Positions 16,387-25,358 of a DNA stretch of 64,000 bases are shown here, one piece after another (positions within the stretch are counted from its first letter, which is position 1; each line of letters starts with the position of its first letter). The stretch lies in the NCBI RefSeq assembly GCF_013284035.1, contig NZ_CP054141.1, positions 1,984,001-2,048,000 of the forward strand, written 5' to 3'. The notes under the pieces are model-generated. The model was given only the letters and a program-made list of their open reading frames with translations. It made no database searches and was not told the DNA's origin. Source of the DNA: Flavobacterium sp. M31R6. GTDB lineage: Bacteria > Bacteroidota > Bacteroidia > Flavobacteriales > Flavobacteriaceae. The position numbers and the translations under genes are program-made.

Positions 16387-16791
16387 TTAATTATCCAAAT
16401 CAGAGTATACCAATGTTGGTTTTCCATTAACGCAATCTACTCCAGTTGGAGGCAGTATTATTTCACACGTAGACATGATTCCCCATTTTTTATTAAAGGT
16501 TGCTTGTGCATTGGTATAGTTTTCTACTTTTTTTAGAAACTCAGGAACATTAATTTTTAAGGAATACGGAATATATCCTGTTGAACCTCCACATGCTTTT
16601 GAACCAATAGCCGCAAAAGACCATTCTGCTGGGTTAGTACATGGAGTGGTATTAGCCATGGAGGCGGAAATGATTTCATCATACATTTTCGTTATATTCT
16701 GATTTTCTGTTTCTTTTGTGGAAGAATCATCATTATTGCAACTGAATAATAATATACTAAACGCGATAAATAAAAACTTTATATTTTTCAT
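16387..16791 (-). CDS. Hypothetical lipoprotein, 134 aa
   Basis: The signal peptide FLFIAFSILLFSCNN gives lipobox Cys18. The mature part has four more cysteines at about residues 51, 70, 109 and 120 (TPCTNP, SKACGGS, STCEI, VDCVNG), suggesting two disulfides in an envelope protein. The family is not known to me. A possible frameshifted relative of its C-terminus lies at 15691-15800. Upstream is the AI-2E-type permease on the same strand, but the 97-bp gap makes an operon uncertain. Confidence 0.6.
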   Translation of the reverse strand: MKNIKFLFIAFSILLFSCNNDDSSTKETENQNITKMYDEIISASMANTTPCTNPAEWSFAAIGSKACGGSTGYIPYSLKINVPEFLKKVENYTNAQATFNKKWGIMSTCEIILPPTGVDCVNGKPTLVYSDLDN

Positions 16792-16888
16792 AATTGTTTG
16801 TTTGATAAATAGATGGCTATTTAAATGAAAGGTTGCGTCAATTTTGAAAATAATAATTTAAATATTGCCATTGAAATTGCTATTGAAA

Positions 16889-17944
16889 TTATTTTCCATC
16901 ACTCAATAACAGTGATAGAGATTTAAGACTTTCTGTTCGGTCTGCTATTAGTTTTAAAATGCTAATAAATGGAATGAATAAAATCATCCCCGCAGTTCCC
17001 CATAGAATGCCTCCTGCAATGACCATGATCAGAATTACGAGTGTATTAATTTTCAAGCGGCTCCCTACAGCATATGGAAATATAATATAAGCTTCCAGTA
17101 CTTGCACCAGCGAAAAGACTAAGATAACTCCAATAGGGTACCAAATGGAATTAAAAGTGATCCAAGCTACTGTAATTGGTAACAGCGACGAAACCATAAT
17201 GCCTACATAAGGTATAAAGGTAAGTACAGAAGCGGTAAACCCAAAAAGGAATGGATAGGGAATGCCGATAATAAGAAGTCCAATGCTATTCAAAAGCCCG
17301 ACTATTACATAAACTACGAGCATCCCTTTTATAAATTTGTAGTATTCATGAATAGTTTCAAAGATAATTTCGCGAATCATTTCTTTTTTGTCCAGAGGAA
17401 AAATATGGTATAATGCCTCAACTAACAATTGACGATAAAATAATATCAGTGCCGAAAAAATGGGAACTATTAAAAGATAAAATAGTGATTCCGAGAAAGA
17501 ATAGACAGCGTTTTTAAGGAAAGTGAATATTTGTGAACCTGAATTGTTTAGCGTGTTTTTTATGTAGATCATTTGTTTTTCTTCGTTTACTCCAAATTGA
17601 TTGGTTAAAAACACACTCAGTTGGTTAATGGTCTCTTCTAATTTTGTTTCCAAAGTTTGCCATTCATTTGAAAATTCTAAAATTTGTGAGAAAAGGAGAA
17701 ATAGTATGATAGTAAATAAAAGCGCTACTGCAATTAAGGAAAGTCCAATCGCTACATTAAAGTTTACTCCTTTTTGTTCCATCCATTTGCAAACAGGATA
17801 AAGTATAAAACTGATAAGTAAAGCAAAGCTCAACGGAATGAATAAAGATTTTCCAAAATACAAAATTACCAATGTAATGAACAGATACTGAAAAACTTCC
17901 AAAGCATTAGTTTTTTTAGAAAAATCGGGTGGAATGGGTATCAT
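16889..17944 (-). CDS. AI-2E transporter (PerM/TqsA) family membrane protein
   Basis: The 351-residue protein has about eight membrane helices with the usual gap between the first pairs and the last four, and the family motif YPFLFGFTASVLTFIPYVGI at about 229-248. Members export autoinducer-2 (TqsA) or other small solutes, or act as Na+/H+ antiporters; many are unassigned, and AI-2 itself is not supported here. A long amphipathic segment (SNEWQTLETKLEETINQL) sits at about residues 92-109, as is typical. Confidence 0.85.
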   Translation of the reverse strand: MIPIPPDFSKKTNALEVFQYLFITLVILYFGKSLFIPLSFALLISFILYPVCKWMEQKGVNFNVAIGLSLIAVALLFTIILFLLFSQILEFSNEWQTLETKLEETINQLSVFLTNQFGVNEEKQMIYIKNTLNNSGSQIFTFLKNAVYSFSESLFYLLIVPIFSALILFYRQLLVEALYHIFPLDKKEMIREIIFETIHEYYKFIKGMLVVYVIVGLLNSIGLLIIGIPYPFLFGFTASVLTFIPYVGIMVSSLLPITVAWITFNSIWYPIGVILVFSLVQVLEAYIIFPYAVGSRLKINTLVILIMVIAGGILWGTAGMILFIPFISILKLIADRTESLKSLSLLLSDGK

Positions 17945-18123
17945 ATTAGACTGAATTTGACTGTTGCTGTTTCTTCTTCTATTAAATTTTATTGATTATA
18001 AAGTATGTAAATAACTGATTTACAAGTTACAAAATATTTTAGAGACAGAATTATTTGTTGCTATTCATTATTAAATTTTCGTTAAAAAAGATGTTTTGAA
18101 AAATGTATTTTTCATTTAAAACC

Positions 18124-18131
18124 TAAATTTG
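18124..18131 (+). promoter_or_regulatory. -7 box TAAATTTG before osmC
   Basis: TAAATTTG fits TAnnTTTG and lies 23 bases before the OsmC-family ATG. I see no well-spaced TTG at the expected -33 distance. Confidence 0.35.
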
Positions 18132-18154
18132 AGTAAACTAAAAAGACTATTATC

Positions 18155-18565
18155 ATGAAAAGAAATGCAACCGCAGTTTGGAATGGCTCCCTGATGGAAG
18201 GCGCCGGTAAATTAACGACACAAAGTACAACTTTAGAAAACACCCAATATTCATTTAAATCTCGATTTGCCGAAGGCGTAGGCACTAATCCGGAAGAACT
18301 GGTTGCGGCGGCACATGCAGGTTGCTTTACGATGCAACTAACGGCTTTTATTGGCGAAACCACTGCAGTAATTGATAGTATAGAAACAAAATGCGCTATT
18401 AATTTAGTCGACGGAACTATTATCGGTTCACACTTAATCGTGAATGCTAAAATAAGTGGTATTTCAAACGAAACGTTTCAAGAATTAGTTACTAAAGCGG
18501 AAAAGAATTGCCCGATTTCAAAACTATTCAATACCGAAATTACTTCAGCAGCGACTTTGGTTTAG
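18155..18565 (+). CDS. OsmC family peroxiredoxin
   Basis: OsmC/Ohr proteins reduce organic hydroperoxides in the cytoplasm using two cysteines. In this 136-residue protein these are AAHAGCFTMQL (Cys54) and KNCPISKL (Cys116). The N-terminus MKRNATAVWNGSLMEGAGKL is typical of OsmC rather than Ohr. It is a lone gene with a terminator about 20 bases after its stop. It probably contributes to peroxide defence with the dps/oxyR genes elsewhere in the window. Confidence 0.9.
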   Translation: MKRNATAVWNGSLMEGAGKLTTQSTTLENTQYSFKSRFAEGVGTNPEELVAAAHAGCFTMQLTAFIGETTAVIDSIETKCAINLVDGTIIGSHLIVNAKISGISNETFQELVTKAEKNCPISKLFNTEITSAATLV

Positions 18566-18582
18566 TCATTTAACAAAATATC

Positions 18583-18624
18583 AAAAGGTTCGGTTTACTG
18601 TTTAACCGAACCTTTTGTTGTTTT
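18583..18624 (+). terminator. Rho-independent terminator after osmC
   Basis: AAAAGGTTCGGTT and AACCGAACCTTTT form a perfect 13-bp stem with an 8-base loop, followed by T-rich sequence. Confidence 0.8.
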
Positions 18625-18650
18625 ATATAATTCCTTGATTTTAAAAAGTC

Positions 18651-19082
18651 TTACCCTTTCTTTTTAATCCATTCGTAATTGACGATGGATAAAAAGTAGA
18701 AAAAACTATCTGCTGTTATTTTTCCTAAAATAATTCCGATGAAATAATTGCTTGTTAATATTGGCATCCAATACATACAAAACGGGCGGATAAAAAAGAA
18801 ATCCAAAGCAGCAGGATAACCAAATTCGAGAAATAAATTCCGAATTAAGTACATGATTCCCTTTAGAGTTGTTTTTTCATTGTGAAGTTTATGTGTTTTG
18901 TATGACCTATAAATCATAACTCCATAAAAAGCAAAATATTCGGCAAACGTAATCAAATACGCTGTTGTCAATCCGCTAAAAATCCTGCTGAATTGTGATG
19001 CAATCAAAGCGGCGCTAGTGGCTGCCAATTCGGAGTATTTATAACGATCAAACCATTCTTTAAAATTTGCTTTATTGAACAT
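18651..19082 (-). CDS. Hypothetical membrane protein, 143 aa
   Basis: About three or four hydrophobic segments are visible (SAALIASQFSRIFSGLTTAY, LITFAEYFAFYGVMIY, YPAALDFFFIRPF, ILTSNYFIGIILGKIT). It begins with an amphipathic MFNKANFKEWFDRYKYSEL. The family is unknown. It is the third gene of a cluster with another membrane protein and an aldo/keto reductase. Confidence 0.65.
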   Translation of the reverse strand: MFNKANFKEWFDRYKYSELAATSAALIASQFSRIFSGLTTAYLITFAEYFAFYGVMIYRSYKTHKLHNEKTTLKGIMYLIRNLFLEFGYPAALDFFFIRPFCMYWMPILTSNYFIGIILGKITADSFFYFLSIVNYEWIKKKG

Positions 19083-19120
19083 TTTGTGTTTTTTTGAAAA
19101 TTAGAATTAAGCTACTAGCT

Positions 19121-19675
19121 TTAAACCTTTCTTGTAAAAAGTTTGTTTTTGGCTAATGCCAATAAAGTAATGATAAGAATGATAAAGTAAATGGTGGTGA
19201 ATACACTCTTTACAACAGTAAAGAAACTTGTGGTTTGAACTTGTAATGTGCTAATATTGGGATAATCTTTCAGCATATTTATAATTCCAATGTTTTCTCC
19301 ATAATCGAATAAACCAGATAATAGAGGGAGTAAACACAAATAGAATAATGAACTTTCAAGTTTTCCTAATTTGTTTAAAAAATAAGCGAGTATCAAACAG
19401 GAACTAATTCCAAAAAGGAAAGGATAAATCAAATCTAATGGGAGCTGATGGTACAAGTACGAATCTCTACCAGTAGTTCCCAAAGTGTTAAAAAGTGTGC
19501 TGACATATTGAACATCATAACCGGTTGGCATCATATCCAAGATTTTCATGTCTCCAGAAAATTTCATTATCTCAGGAATCGTTATTATAAGCATAATACC
19601 ATACACGGTATTACAAAGTATAAATAACAATAATACAGTTTTACCTTTTATATTTCTTTTGATGTATTCTCTCAC
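19121..19675 (-). CDS. Hypothetical membrane protein, 184 aa
   Basis: It has four predicted membrane helices (about residues 14-34, 82-103, 109-127, 145-172), with a soluble loop containing PTGYDVQYVSTLFNTLGTTG between the first two. The tail is basic. I do not recognise the family. It starts 16 bases after the aldo/keto reductase stop and is followed 38 bases later by another membrane-protein gene, suggesting one operon. Confidence 0.65.
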   Translation of the reverse strand: MREYIKRNIKGKTVLLLFILCNTVYGIMLIITIPEIMKFSGDMKILDMMPTGYDVQYVSTLFNTLGTTGRDSYLYHQLPLDLIYPFLFGISSCLILAYFLNKLGKLESSLFYLCLLPLLSGLFDYGENIGIINMLKDYPNISTLQVQTTSFFTVVKSVFTTIYFIILIITLLALAKNKLFTRKV

Positions 19676-19691
19676 GGTTCCGTCTGATAAA

Positions 19692-20678
19692 TTACCAAAG
19701 CTGGTGCACTTGCGGTTTTATATATTGCTCGTAAATGGCGTTCATAGCTGTGATTTTTTCGGGAGTCAGTTTTGGTAAATCATAGAGAGACAGATTGGAC
19801 AAAACATGGCTTTGTTTTGATGCTCCCGGAATAATACAGCTAATTTCGTTAAAATTAAGAATCCATTGCAGGGCAATAGGAGCTAAGTTAGTAGCTTCTG
19901 GAAAGAGTGCTTTTAAGGCTTCAACGGCTTTTAATCCCAACTCATAATTAATTCCGGAGAACGTTTCTCCTTTGTCGAAAGCCGCTCCTTCACGATTGAA
20001 ATTTCTATGGTCCTGTTCACCAAAAGTGGTTTTGGAATCAAATAATCCAGTCAATAAACCACTGGCCAGTGGCACTCTTGCAATAATTCCGATGTCCTTT
20101 TTTTGTGCTTCTTTGAAAAACAATTCAGAAGGACGTTGACGAAAAAGATTAAATATAATCTGAACTGTCGTTACATTAGAGTATTCAATAGCTTTTAAGG
20201 CTTCTTCGACTTTTTCTACACTGACGCCCAAATTTAAAATCTTCCCTTGTTCTTTTAAGCGGTCGAACATTTCAAAAATTTCCGGACGGTAAAATACTTG
20301 GTTTGGTGGGCAGTGTAACTGAATAAGATCTAGTGTTTCCAATCCCATTCTTTTCAAACTGTCTTCAACGTATTTTTGCAATACTTTGGGTTTATAGCCT
20401 TCATTTATATGCGGATTGATGTGTCTGCCACATTTTGTCGCTATATAAATGCGTTCTGAACGGGAACGAACCACTCTTCCCACGGCTGTTTCGCTCAATC
20501 CATTTTCGTAAACATCGGCAGTGTCAATAAAATTCACACCCTTATCAATGGCGGTATTGATTAATTCGTCTGCGGTTTTATCATTAAAGGGAGAACCCCA
20601 TTTTCCGCCTACTTGCCAAGTGCCAAGTGCTATTTCTGAAATATTGAAATTGGTTTTTCCTAGTTTACGATAGTTCAT
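19692..20678 (-). CDS. Aldo/keto reductase
   Basis: The 328-residue TIM-barrel enzyme has the catalytic tetrad in place: Asp52 (NFIDTADVYENG), Tyr57, Lys82 (TKCGRH) and His122 (IQLHCPPN). The C-terminal NADPH-binding part includes SCIIPGASKQSHVLSNL. It belongs to the large YajO/GSP69-like group that reduces aldehydes or ketones with NADPH; the substrate is unknown. It heads a minus-strand cluster with two membrane proteins. Confidence 0.9.
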   Translation of the reverse strand: MNYRKLGKTNFNISEIALGTWQVGGKWGSPFNDKTADELINTAIDKGVNFIDTADVYENGLSETAVGRVVRSRSERIYIATKCGRHINPHINEGYKPKVLQKYVEDSLKRMGLETLDLIQLHCPPNQVFYRPEIFEMFDRLKEQGKILNLGVSVEKVEEALKAIEYSNVTTVQIIFNLFRQRPSELFFKEAQKKDIGIIARVPLASGLLTGLFDSKTTFGEQDHRNFNREGAAFDKGETFSGINYELGLKAVEALKALFPEATNLAPIALQWILNFNEISCIIPGASKQSHVLSNLSLYDLPKLTPEKITAMNAIYEQYIKPQVHQLW

Positions 20679-20690
20679 TTTTTTATTTTT

Positions 20691-20818
20691 AAGTTTCTAA
20701 GAAGCTAAGTTTCTGAGATTTTTTCTAATTTTTTTAGGATGTTTATTTCTAAATTATTGAGATTTAAAAGTTTTAAAGAAAAACTTAGATGCTTAGTGTC
20801 TCAGGAACTTAGAAACTT
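20691..20818. repeat. Inverted repeat built of AAGTTTCTAAG words
   Basis: AAGTTTCTAAG at the left, followed by AAGCTAAGTTTCTGAGA, faces TCTCAGGAACTTAGAAACTT at the right. They can pair across about 80 bases between the cysM stop and the aldo/keto reductase start. Related words recur near 51570. Confidence 0.5.
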
Positions 20819-20821
20819 TTC

Positions 20822-21709
20822 TTAGTCAAATAAATCAGAAGATAAATAACGGTCTCCACGGTCGCAGACGATGGCGACAACCACACCCGATTCGAGTTGA
20901 TTGGCAATTTTTACGGCTACAGCCACCGATCCACCGCTACTCATACCAGCAAAAACTCCTTCTTCCTTGGCAAGTCTTTTGGTCATTTCACGCGCTTCTT
21001 CTTCACTGACATCAACCGTAACATCAACTTTTGAGGCATCAAAAATCTTAGGTAAGTATTCTTTTGGCCATTTTCTAATACCCGGAATTTGTGAACCTTC
21101 GCTAGGCTGTGCTCCAATAATTTGAATATTTGGGTTTTTCTCTTTCAAGTAAGTTGAGGTTCCAATAATCGTTCCTGTAGTCCCCATTGCCGAGACAAAA
21201 TGGGTAACGGTTCCGTCTGTATCATTCCATATTTCGGGTCCCGTAGTTTTATAATGGGCCTTCCAGTTGTCATTATTGGCAAACTGATTTAGCATTACAT
21301 AGCCGCCTTCGGCTACTTTTTTATCCGCGTAATCCCTAGAGCCAATTATCCCTAAACTTGCTGGTGTCTGAATAACCGTTGCGCCATAAGCCTGCATCGT
21401 TTGTGTACGCTCGATGGTGGAATCTTCGGGTAGTACCAATTCAATATCTATGTTGAATAATTGGGCTATCATGGCCAAGGCAATTCCGGTGTTTCCACTG
21501 GTTGCTTCAATTAATTTGTCTCCTTTTTTGATATCTCCTCTTTCAATAGCTGATGCAATCATATTGTAGGCCGCGCGGTCTTTTACACTTCCTCCAGGAT
21601 TGTCACCTTCAAGTTTCAATAAAAGTTTTACGTTTTTGTTTGCAACTAATCGGGTTGTTTCCACCAGTGGCGTATTCCCGATTAATTCTACTAATTTATA
21701 GGTTTTCAT
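20822..21709 (-). CDS. cysM: Cysteine synthase B (O-acetylserine sulfhydrylase)
   Basis: CysM makes L-cysteine from O-acetylserine and sulfide, or thiosulfate in some organisms, using pyridoxal phosphate. The 295-residue protein has the PLP lysine Lys43 in GGSVKDRAAYNM, the substrate loop [13 protein letters not shown] at about 68-80, and the PLP phosphate loop (MGTTGTIIGTS) at about 174-184. It follows the serine acetyltransferase by one base, so the two are co-transcribed. The choice of CysM over CysK rests on the shorter C-terminus and the epsC-cysM pairing. Confidence 0.9.
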   Translation of the reverse strand: MKTYKLVELIGNTPLVETTRLVANKNVKLLLKLEGDNPGGSVKDRAAYNMIASAIERGDIKKGDKLIEATSGNTGIALAMIAQLFNIDIELVLPEDSTIERTQTMQAYGATVIQTPASLGIIGSRDYADKKVAEGGYVMLNQFANNDNWKAHYKTTGPEIWNDTDGTVTHFVSAMGTTGTIIGTSTYLKEKNPNIQIIGAQPSEGSQIPGIRKWPKEYLPKIFDASKVDVTVDVSEEEAREMTKRLAKEEGVFAGMSSGGSVAVAVKIANQLESGVVVAIVCDRGDRYLSSDLFD

Positions 21710-21710
21710 T

Positions 21711-22502
21711 TTATTTTTTCTCTTTTACTTTAACTTCGGTTGTGGTGGTGTTTAATACGATTGAATCAGCAGGGATTGATTTTGTTACCCATGAATTTCC
21801 ACCTACAATACTATTTTTTCCAATAATTGTCGTTCCTCCCAAAATGGTTGCATTGGCATATAGGCAAACGTTTTTCTCAACGGTAGGATGTCTTTTTGAA
21901 TTTTTCATGTCTTTACTCACGCTCAACGCTCCCAAAGTCACCCCTTGATATATTTTTACATTTTTTTCAATAACGGTGGTTTCGCCAATTACGATTCCAG
22001 TGGCATGGTCAATAAAGAAAGGAGATGCGATTGTAGCTCCTGCATGAATATCGGTTCCCGTAATTCGGTGTGCATATTCGCTCATTAATCTTGAAAAAAG
22101 CATCAAATCCAACAAATACAGTTCATGACTTAATCTGTAAATGGCAATGGCATAAAATCCAGGATAGGCAAGGTAAATCTCTTCAATACTATTGGATGCC
22201 GGGTCATTTTCTAGAATATAAGATGCGTCTTTGTTCAGGTTTTCTAGTACGGAGGGCAATTTGTGCAAAAAATTCCCCCAGGCACTTTCGCACGAGTCTT
22301 GTGCTTTTTTGCAGGCCAAAGAAGCTATTTCTTTAAATTGTTTTTCTAGTTCGTCGATACTTTCATCGAGTGGCGCATTAGAATCAAATAAAGTGTAAAA
22401 CAGTTTTTCGGTAAAGGCTTCCGTTTTGGTCTTTATGCTGTAATTTATAGAAAAATGACTTTTTGAAGCGCTAATATTTTGAACAATCAGATCTTTGGTC
22501 AT
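21711..22502 (-). CDS. Serine O-acetyltransferase (EpsC/CysE-like)
   Basis: It acetylates L-serine with acetyl-CoA, the first step of cysteine synthesis. The 263-residue protein has a helical N-terminal domain and a left-handed beta-helix from about residue 150: GADIHAGATIASPFFIDHAT, GIVIGETTVIEKNVKIYQGV, TLGALSV, with the conserved His/Asp pair in FIDHATG. It is the first gene of the pair with cysM, one base apart. The EpsC-like long N-terminus is typical of Bacteroidota. Confidence 0.9.
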   Translation of the reverse strand: MTKDLIVQNISASKSHFSINYSIKTKTEAFTEKLFYTLFDSNAPLDESIDELEKQFKEIASLACKKAQDSCESAWGNFLHKLPSVLENLNKDASYILENDPASNSIEEIYLAYPGFYAIAIYRLSHELYLLDLMLFSRLMSEYAHRITGTDIHAGATIASPFFIDHATGIVIGETTVIEKNVKIYQGVTLGALSVSKDMKNSKRHPTVEKNVCLYANATILGGTTIIGKNSIVGGNSWVTKSIPADSIVLNTTTTEVKVKEKK

Positions 22503-22662
22503 GATTATGAAATTGAATGTTATTTTTGAAAGGATAAAAGTAAGGCGTTTTTCAGAAAAAATAACAATGATTAACTAAAGAATTAGGTTAATAACCATTG
22601 AGACAATTGGGTTTGAAAGGATATAACAGAATCGCTATTTTTTTGAAATTATATCACATTAA

Positions 22663-23295
22663 TTACAAATAACTAATGATTGTTTCAATGATTGATTCCA
22701 TCACGAGGTATCCTTCTTTATTAGGGTGAACTCCATCTTCTGAATAAATGGATTTTAGACCTTTTCGCTCATCCACCATGGCCGAATAATAATCTACATA
22801 CGGGATATTATTTGTTTCGGCATATTTCAGAATCATTTCATTCAATGCTTCTATTTTATTGGCTGGTTCCATTCCTCGTTTCCAAGGAAAATCATTAGCG
22901 GGGAGGATGGAACATAAAATGACTTTGATGTTATTTACTTTGGACAATTCGCACATGGATATGAGGTTTCCTAGAATTGTTTCTAGTGTTGTTGGGCCAG
23001 TATTTCCTGCAATATCATTGCCTCCAGCCAGAATAATAACAATTTTGGGTTTCAGTTCAATAACATCCGGTCTAAAACGCAAGAGCATTTGCGAAGTGGT
23101 TTGGCCATTAATACCACGATTGATGTATGATTTGCCAACAAAAAAATCTTGATGAATAGTTTTCCAGCCTTCGGTTATGGAATCTCCAAAAAATACAATT
23201 CTTTTTTCTCCAGACAATGGAGCTAAAATCTGTTCATTCTCGGTTTTGTATTTGTTTAAATACCCCCAGTCGAGGATTTTTTCTTTTCTTTCCAT
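22663..23295 (-). CDS. SGNH/GDSL family hydrolase
   Basis: The 210-residue protein has the SGNH blocks: FFGDSITEGW (Ser39 region), GINGQTTSQML, ILAGGNDIAGNTG (block III Asn) and the C-terminal GVHPNKEGY with the catalytic Asp-x-x-His arrangement (DGVHPN). It lacks a signal peptide in this reading frame. Such enzymes are esterases or lipases acting on acetylated sugars or lipids; the substrate is unknown. Confidence 0.85.
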   Translation of the reverse strand: MERKEKILDWGYLNKYKTENEQILAPLSGEKRIVFFGDSITEGWKTIHQDFFVGKSYINRGINGQTTSQMLLRFRPDVIELKPKIVIILAGGNDIAGNTGPTTLETILGNLISMCELSKVNNIKVILCSILPANDFPWKRGMEPANKIEALNEMILKYAETNNIPYVDYYSAMVDERKGLKSIYSEDGVHPNKEGYLVMESIIETIISYL

Positions 23296-23352
23296 AAATA
23301 GTGGGTTGCAATTGAAATGACCTTATGATTTGTTCTAAAATTATTATAATGA

Positions 23353-23811
23353 TTAGTTTCTTATGCGTTTGTATTTTTCGGTTATTATTCGGTCAACTCC
23401 CAGTTTCTCTACTTTCTCTACTCCTTGTTGGATTAGGGTATCATTTTTTATGGAAACTTTAAATTCAAATTTGTTATTCTCCCATGCTCTGTTGGAGAAA
23501 TATTCCAGATATTCAGTGTAGGTATCATTTACCAAAGTATATCTACCGGCACCAGCAGAAAATTTTGGATTGGGTTCTTTACCCATAGTCAAATCGTGAA
23601 CGAAAAATGCAAAATGATCTGGATTGATAATTTTGATCATTTTTACTTTTGGATCAAAAGTAGAAAAAGTGGAATCTTTTTGAGTTGATGTTGCCGAAAT
23701 GAGTTCCCAAGTTCCAATAATTGGCAAATCATTATGTTTGGTTTTATTTTGGCTAATACCGTTGGAGTAACTGATTATCGCAATAAATAGTAGAGATAGT
23801 TTGATTTTCAT
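23353..23811 (-). CDS. Secreted lipocalin-like protein, 152 aa
   Basis: A signal peptide (LSLLFIAIISYSNGISQ) precedes a single domain beginning PIIGTWELISATSTQ, typical of lipocalin-like DUF4488/META-type small beta-barrels. Later strands (FAFFVHDLTMG, GAGRYTLVNDTYTEYL, KFEFKVSIKNDTLIQQG) fit the same fold. It is probably exported to the periplasm. The ligand is unknown. Confidence 0.7.
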   Translation of the reverse strand: MKIKLSLLFIAIISYSNGISQNKTKHNDLPIIGTWELISATSTQKDSTFSTFDPKVKMIKIINPDHFAFFVHDLTMGKEPNPKFSAGAGRYTLVNDTYTEYLEYFSNRAWENNKFEFKVSIKNDTLIQQGVEKVEKLGVDRIITEKYKRIRN

Positions 23812-23981
23812 TTTTAGGTTTTAATGATTGAAAATTATTAAACTAAAGTACAATTTATTTTGCATTTGGATTTATTTAGAATTGAAACAATGGTTTAAAA
23901 CATGTAAATTAGCAAGAAATAGTTGAAAATAAAGTTGTCAAAATGGATTAGTGCTTTTTTAAATAATTATAAAATTCTTGA

Positions 23982-25250
23982 ATGAACAATAAAAATGTAT
24001 TGAGAAAAAGAATCGCTCACTATTGGAGATTAATAGGGCCTGGACTTGTTACAGGCGCCAGTGACGATGATCCTTCTGGAATTGCAACTTACTCACAAGC
24101 GGGTGCTGCCTATGGACTTACAACTTTATGGACATCCATTGTTGCCTTCCCTTTGATGGCGGCAATACAACAAATGTGTGCGAGAATTGGTTTGGTAACC
24201 AGTCAGGGGTTAACCGGGACTTTGAAAAAAAATTACCCAAGGCCTATTTTGTATTTAATGCTTTTGTTTAGTTTTCCCGCTATAGTTATGAATATAGGCG
24301 CTGATATAGCAGGTATGGGAGCTGTAGGTAATTTACTTTTTCCTTCTATTGATGCCTCTTTTTTTAGTGTTTTTTTTACTATTTTACTTTTAGGGCTTAT
24401 TATCTATTTGCCATATCAAAAAATAGCTTCAGTGCTTAAATATTTATGTATTGTAATGTTGGTTTATTTTATAGTTCCCTTTTTGTATAAACAGGATTTT
24501 GGGACTATTATAAAAGCCACATTTGTTCCAACAATTCAGTGGAATAGAGATTTTATTGCAATCCTTGTTGGTATTTTGGGAACAACAATTTCACCCTATC
24601 TTTTTTTCTGGCAAGCTTCAGTTGAGGTTGAGGAAATGAAGCATAAGAAAAAACATTTAATGGTTAACAAAAGAATCATTCATGAAATGAGGCAGGATGT
24701 CGATTTTGGAATGACTTTCTCAGGATTGGTGATGTATTTTATTATTCTTACAACAGGAACGGTTTTGTTTAAGGGAGGTGTTCATCAAATTGATACGGTG
24801 GAACAAGCAGCGCAAGCTTTGAGACCTTTGGCGGGAAATATGGCTTATTTGCTTTTTGCAATAGGAGTTATAGGAACTGGACTAATTGCTATTCCGGTAT
24901 TGAGTGGTTCACTGTCTTATATTTTTAGCGAAACTTTTGGATGGGAGGAAGGATTGGATAAAAAATTCCATGAAGCAAAAGGATTTTACGTCATTATCGC
25001 AATGTCATTATTGCTTGGTTTGTCTCTGAATTATATTGGAATTTCACCTGTCAAAGCGCTGATCTATACCGCAATATTGTATGGATTGACAGCTCCTGTT
25101 TTGATTGCCATCATTTTGCATGTTTCCAATAACAAAAAAATTATGGGTGAATTTGTAAATGGATGGTTAACCAATGTTTTAGGATTTATAGCTTTGATTA
25201 TAATGTCTTTGGCAGCGGTATTGTTACTTTATTTTCAATTTGAAAGTTGA
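23982..25250 (+). CDS. NRAMP-related divalent cation transporter
   Basis: The 422-residue protein has about eleven helices. TM1 carries DDDPSGIATYSQAG (residues 28-41) in place of the classical DPGN motif, and TM6 carries GTTISPYLFF (about 200-209), where classical NRAMPs have an MPH-type motif whose methionine binds manganese or iron. Here it reads Ile203-Ser204-Pro205-Tyr206. That loss suggests different ion selectivity, perhaps magnesium as in NRAMP-related magnesium transporters; this is inferred. It is a lone plus-strand gene with a terminator after it. Confidence 0.85.
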   Translation: MNNKNVLRKRIAHYWRLIGPGLVTGASDDDPSGIATYSQAGAAYGLTTLWTSIVAFPLMAAIQQMCARIGLVTSQGLTGTLKKNYPRPILYLMLLFSFPAIVMNIGADIAGMGAVGNLLFPSIDASFFSVFFTILLLGLIIYLPYQKIASVLKYLCIVMLVYFIVPFLYKQDFGTIIKATFVPTIQWNRDFIAILVGILGTTISPYLFFWQASVEVEEMKHKKKHLMVNKRIIHEMRQDVDFGMTFSGLVMYFIILTTGTVLFKGGVHQIDTVEQAAQALRPLAGNMAYLLFAIGVIGTGLIAIPVLSGSLSYIFSETFGWEEGLDKKFHEAKGFYVIIAMSLLLGLSLNYIGISPVKALIYTAILYGLTAPVLIAIILHVSNNKKIMGEFVNGWLTNVLGFIALIIMSLAAVLLLYFQFES

Positions 25251-25260
25251 AACAATACTT

Positions 25261-25301
25261 AAAATCCAACCACAAATTCACTCGAGGCTGGATTTTTCAG
25301 A
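25261..25301 (+). terminator. Terminator after the NRAMP-like gene
   Basis: AAAATCCA at 25261-25268 pairs with TGGATTTT at 25289-25296, extended by CC/GG with one mismatch, then T-rich sequence. Confidence 0.55.
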
Positions 25302-25358
25302 ATTAATAATCAATGTATAAAGACAAATTTCTCAAACTTTTGCAAACGAAATGTAAAT

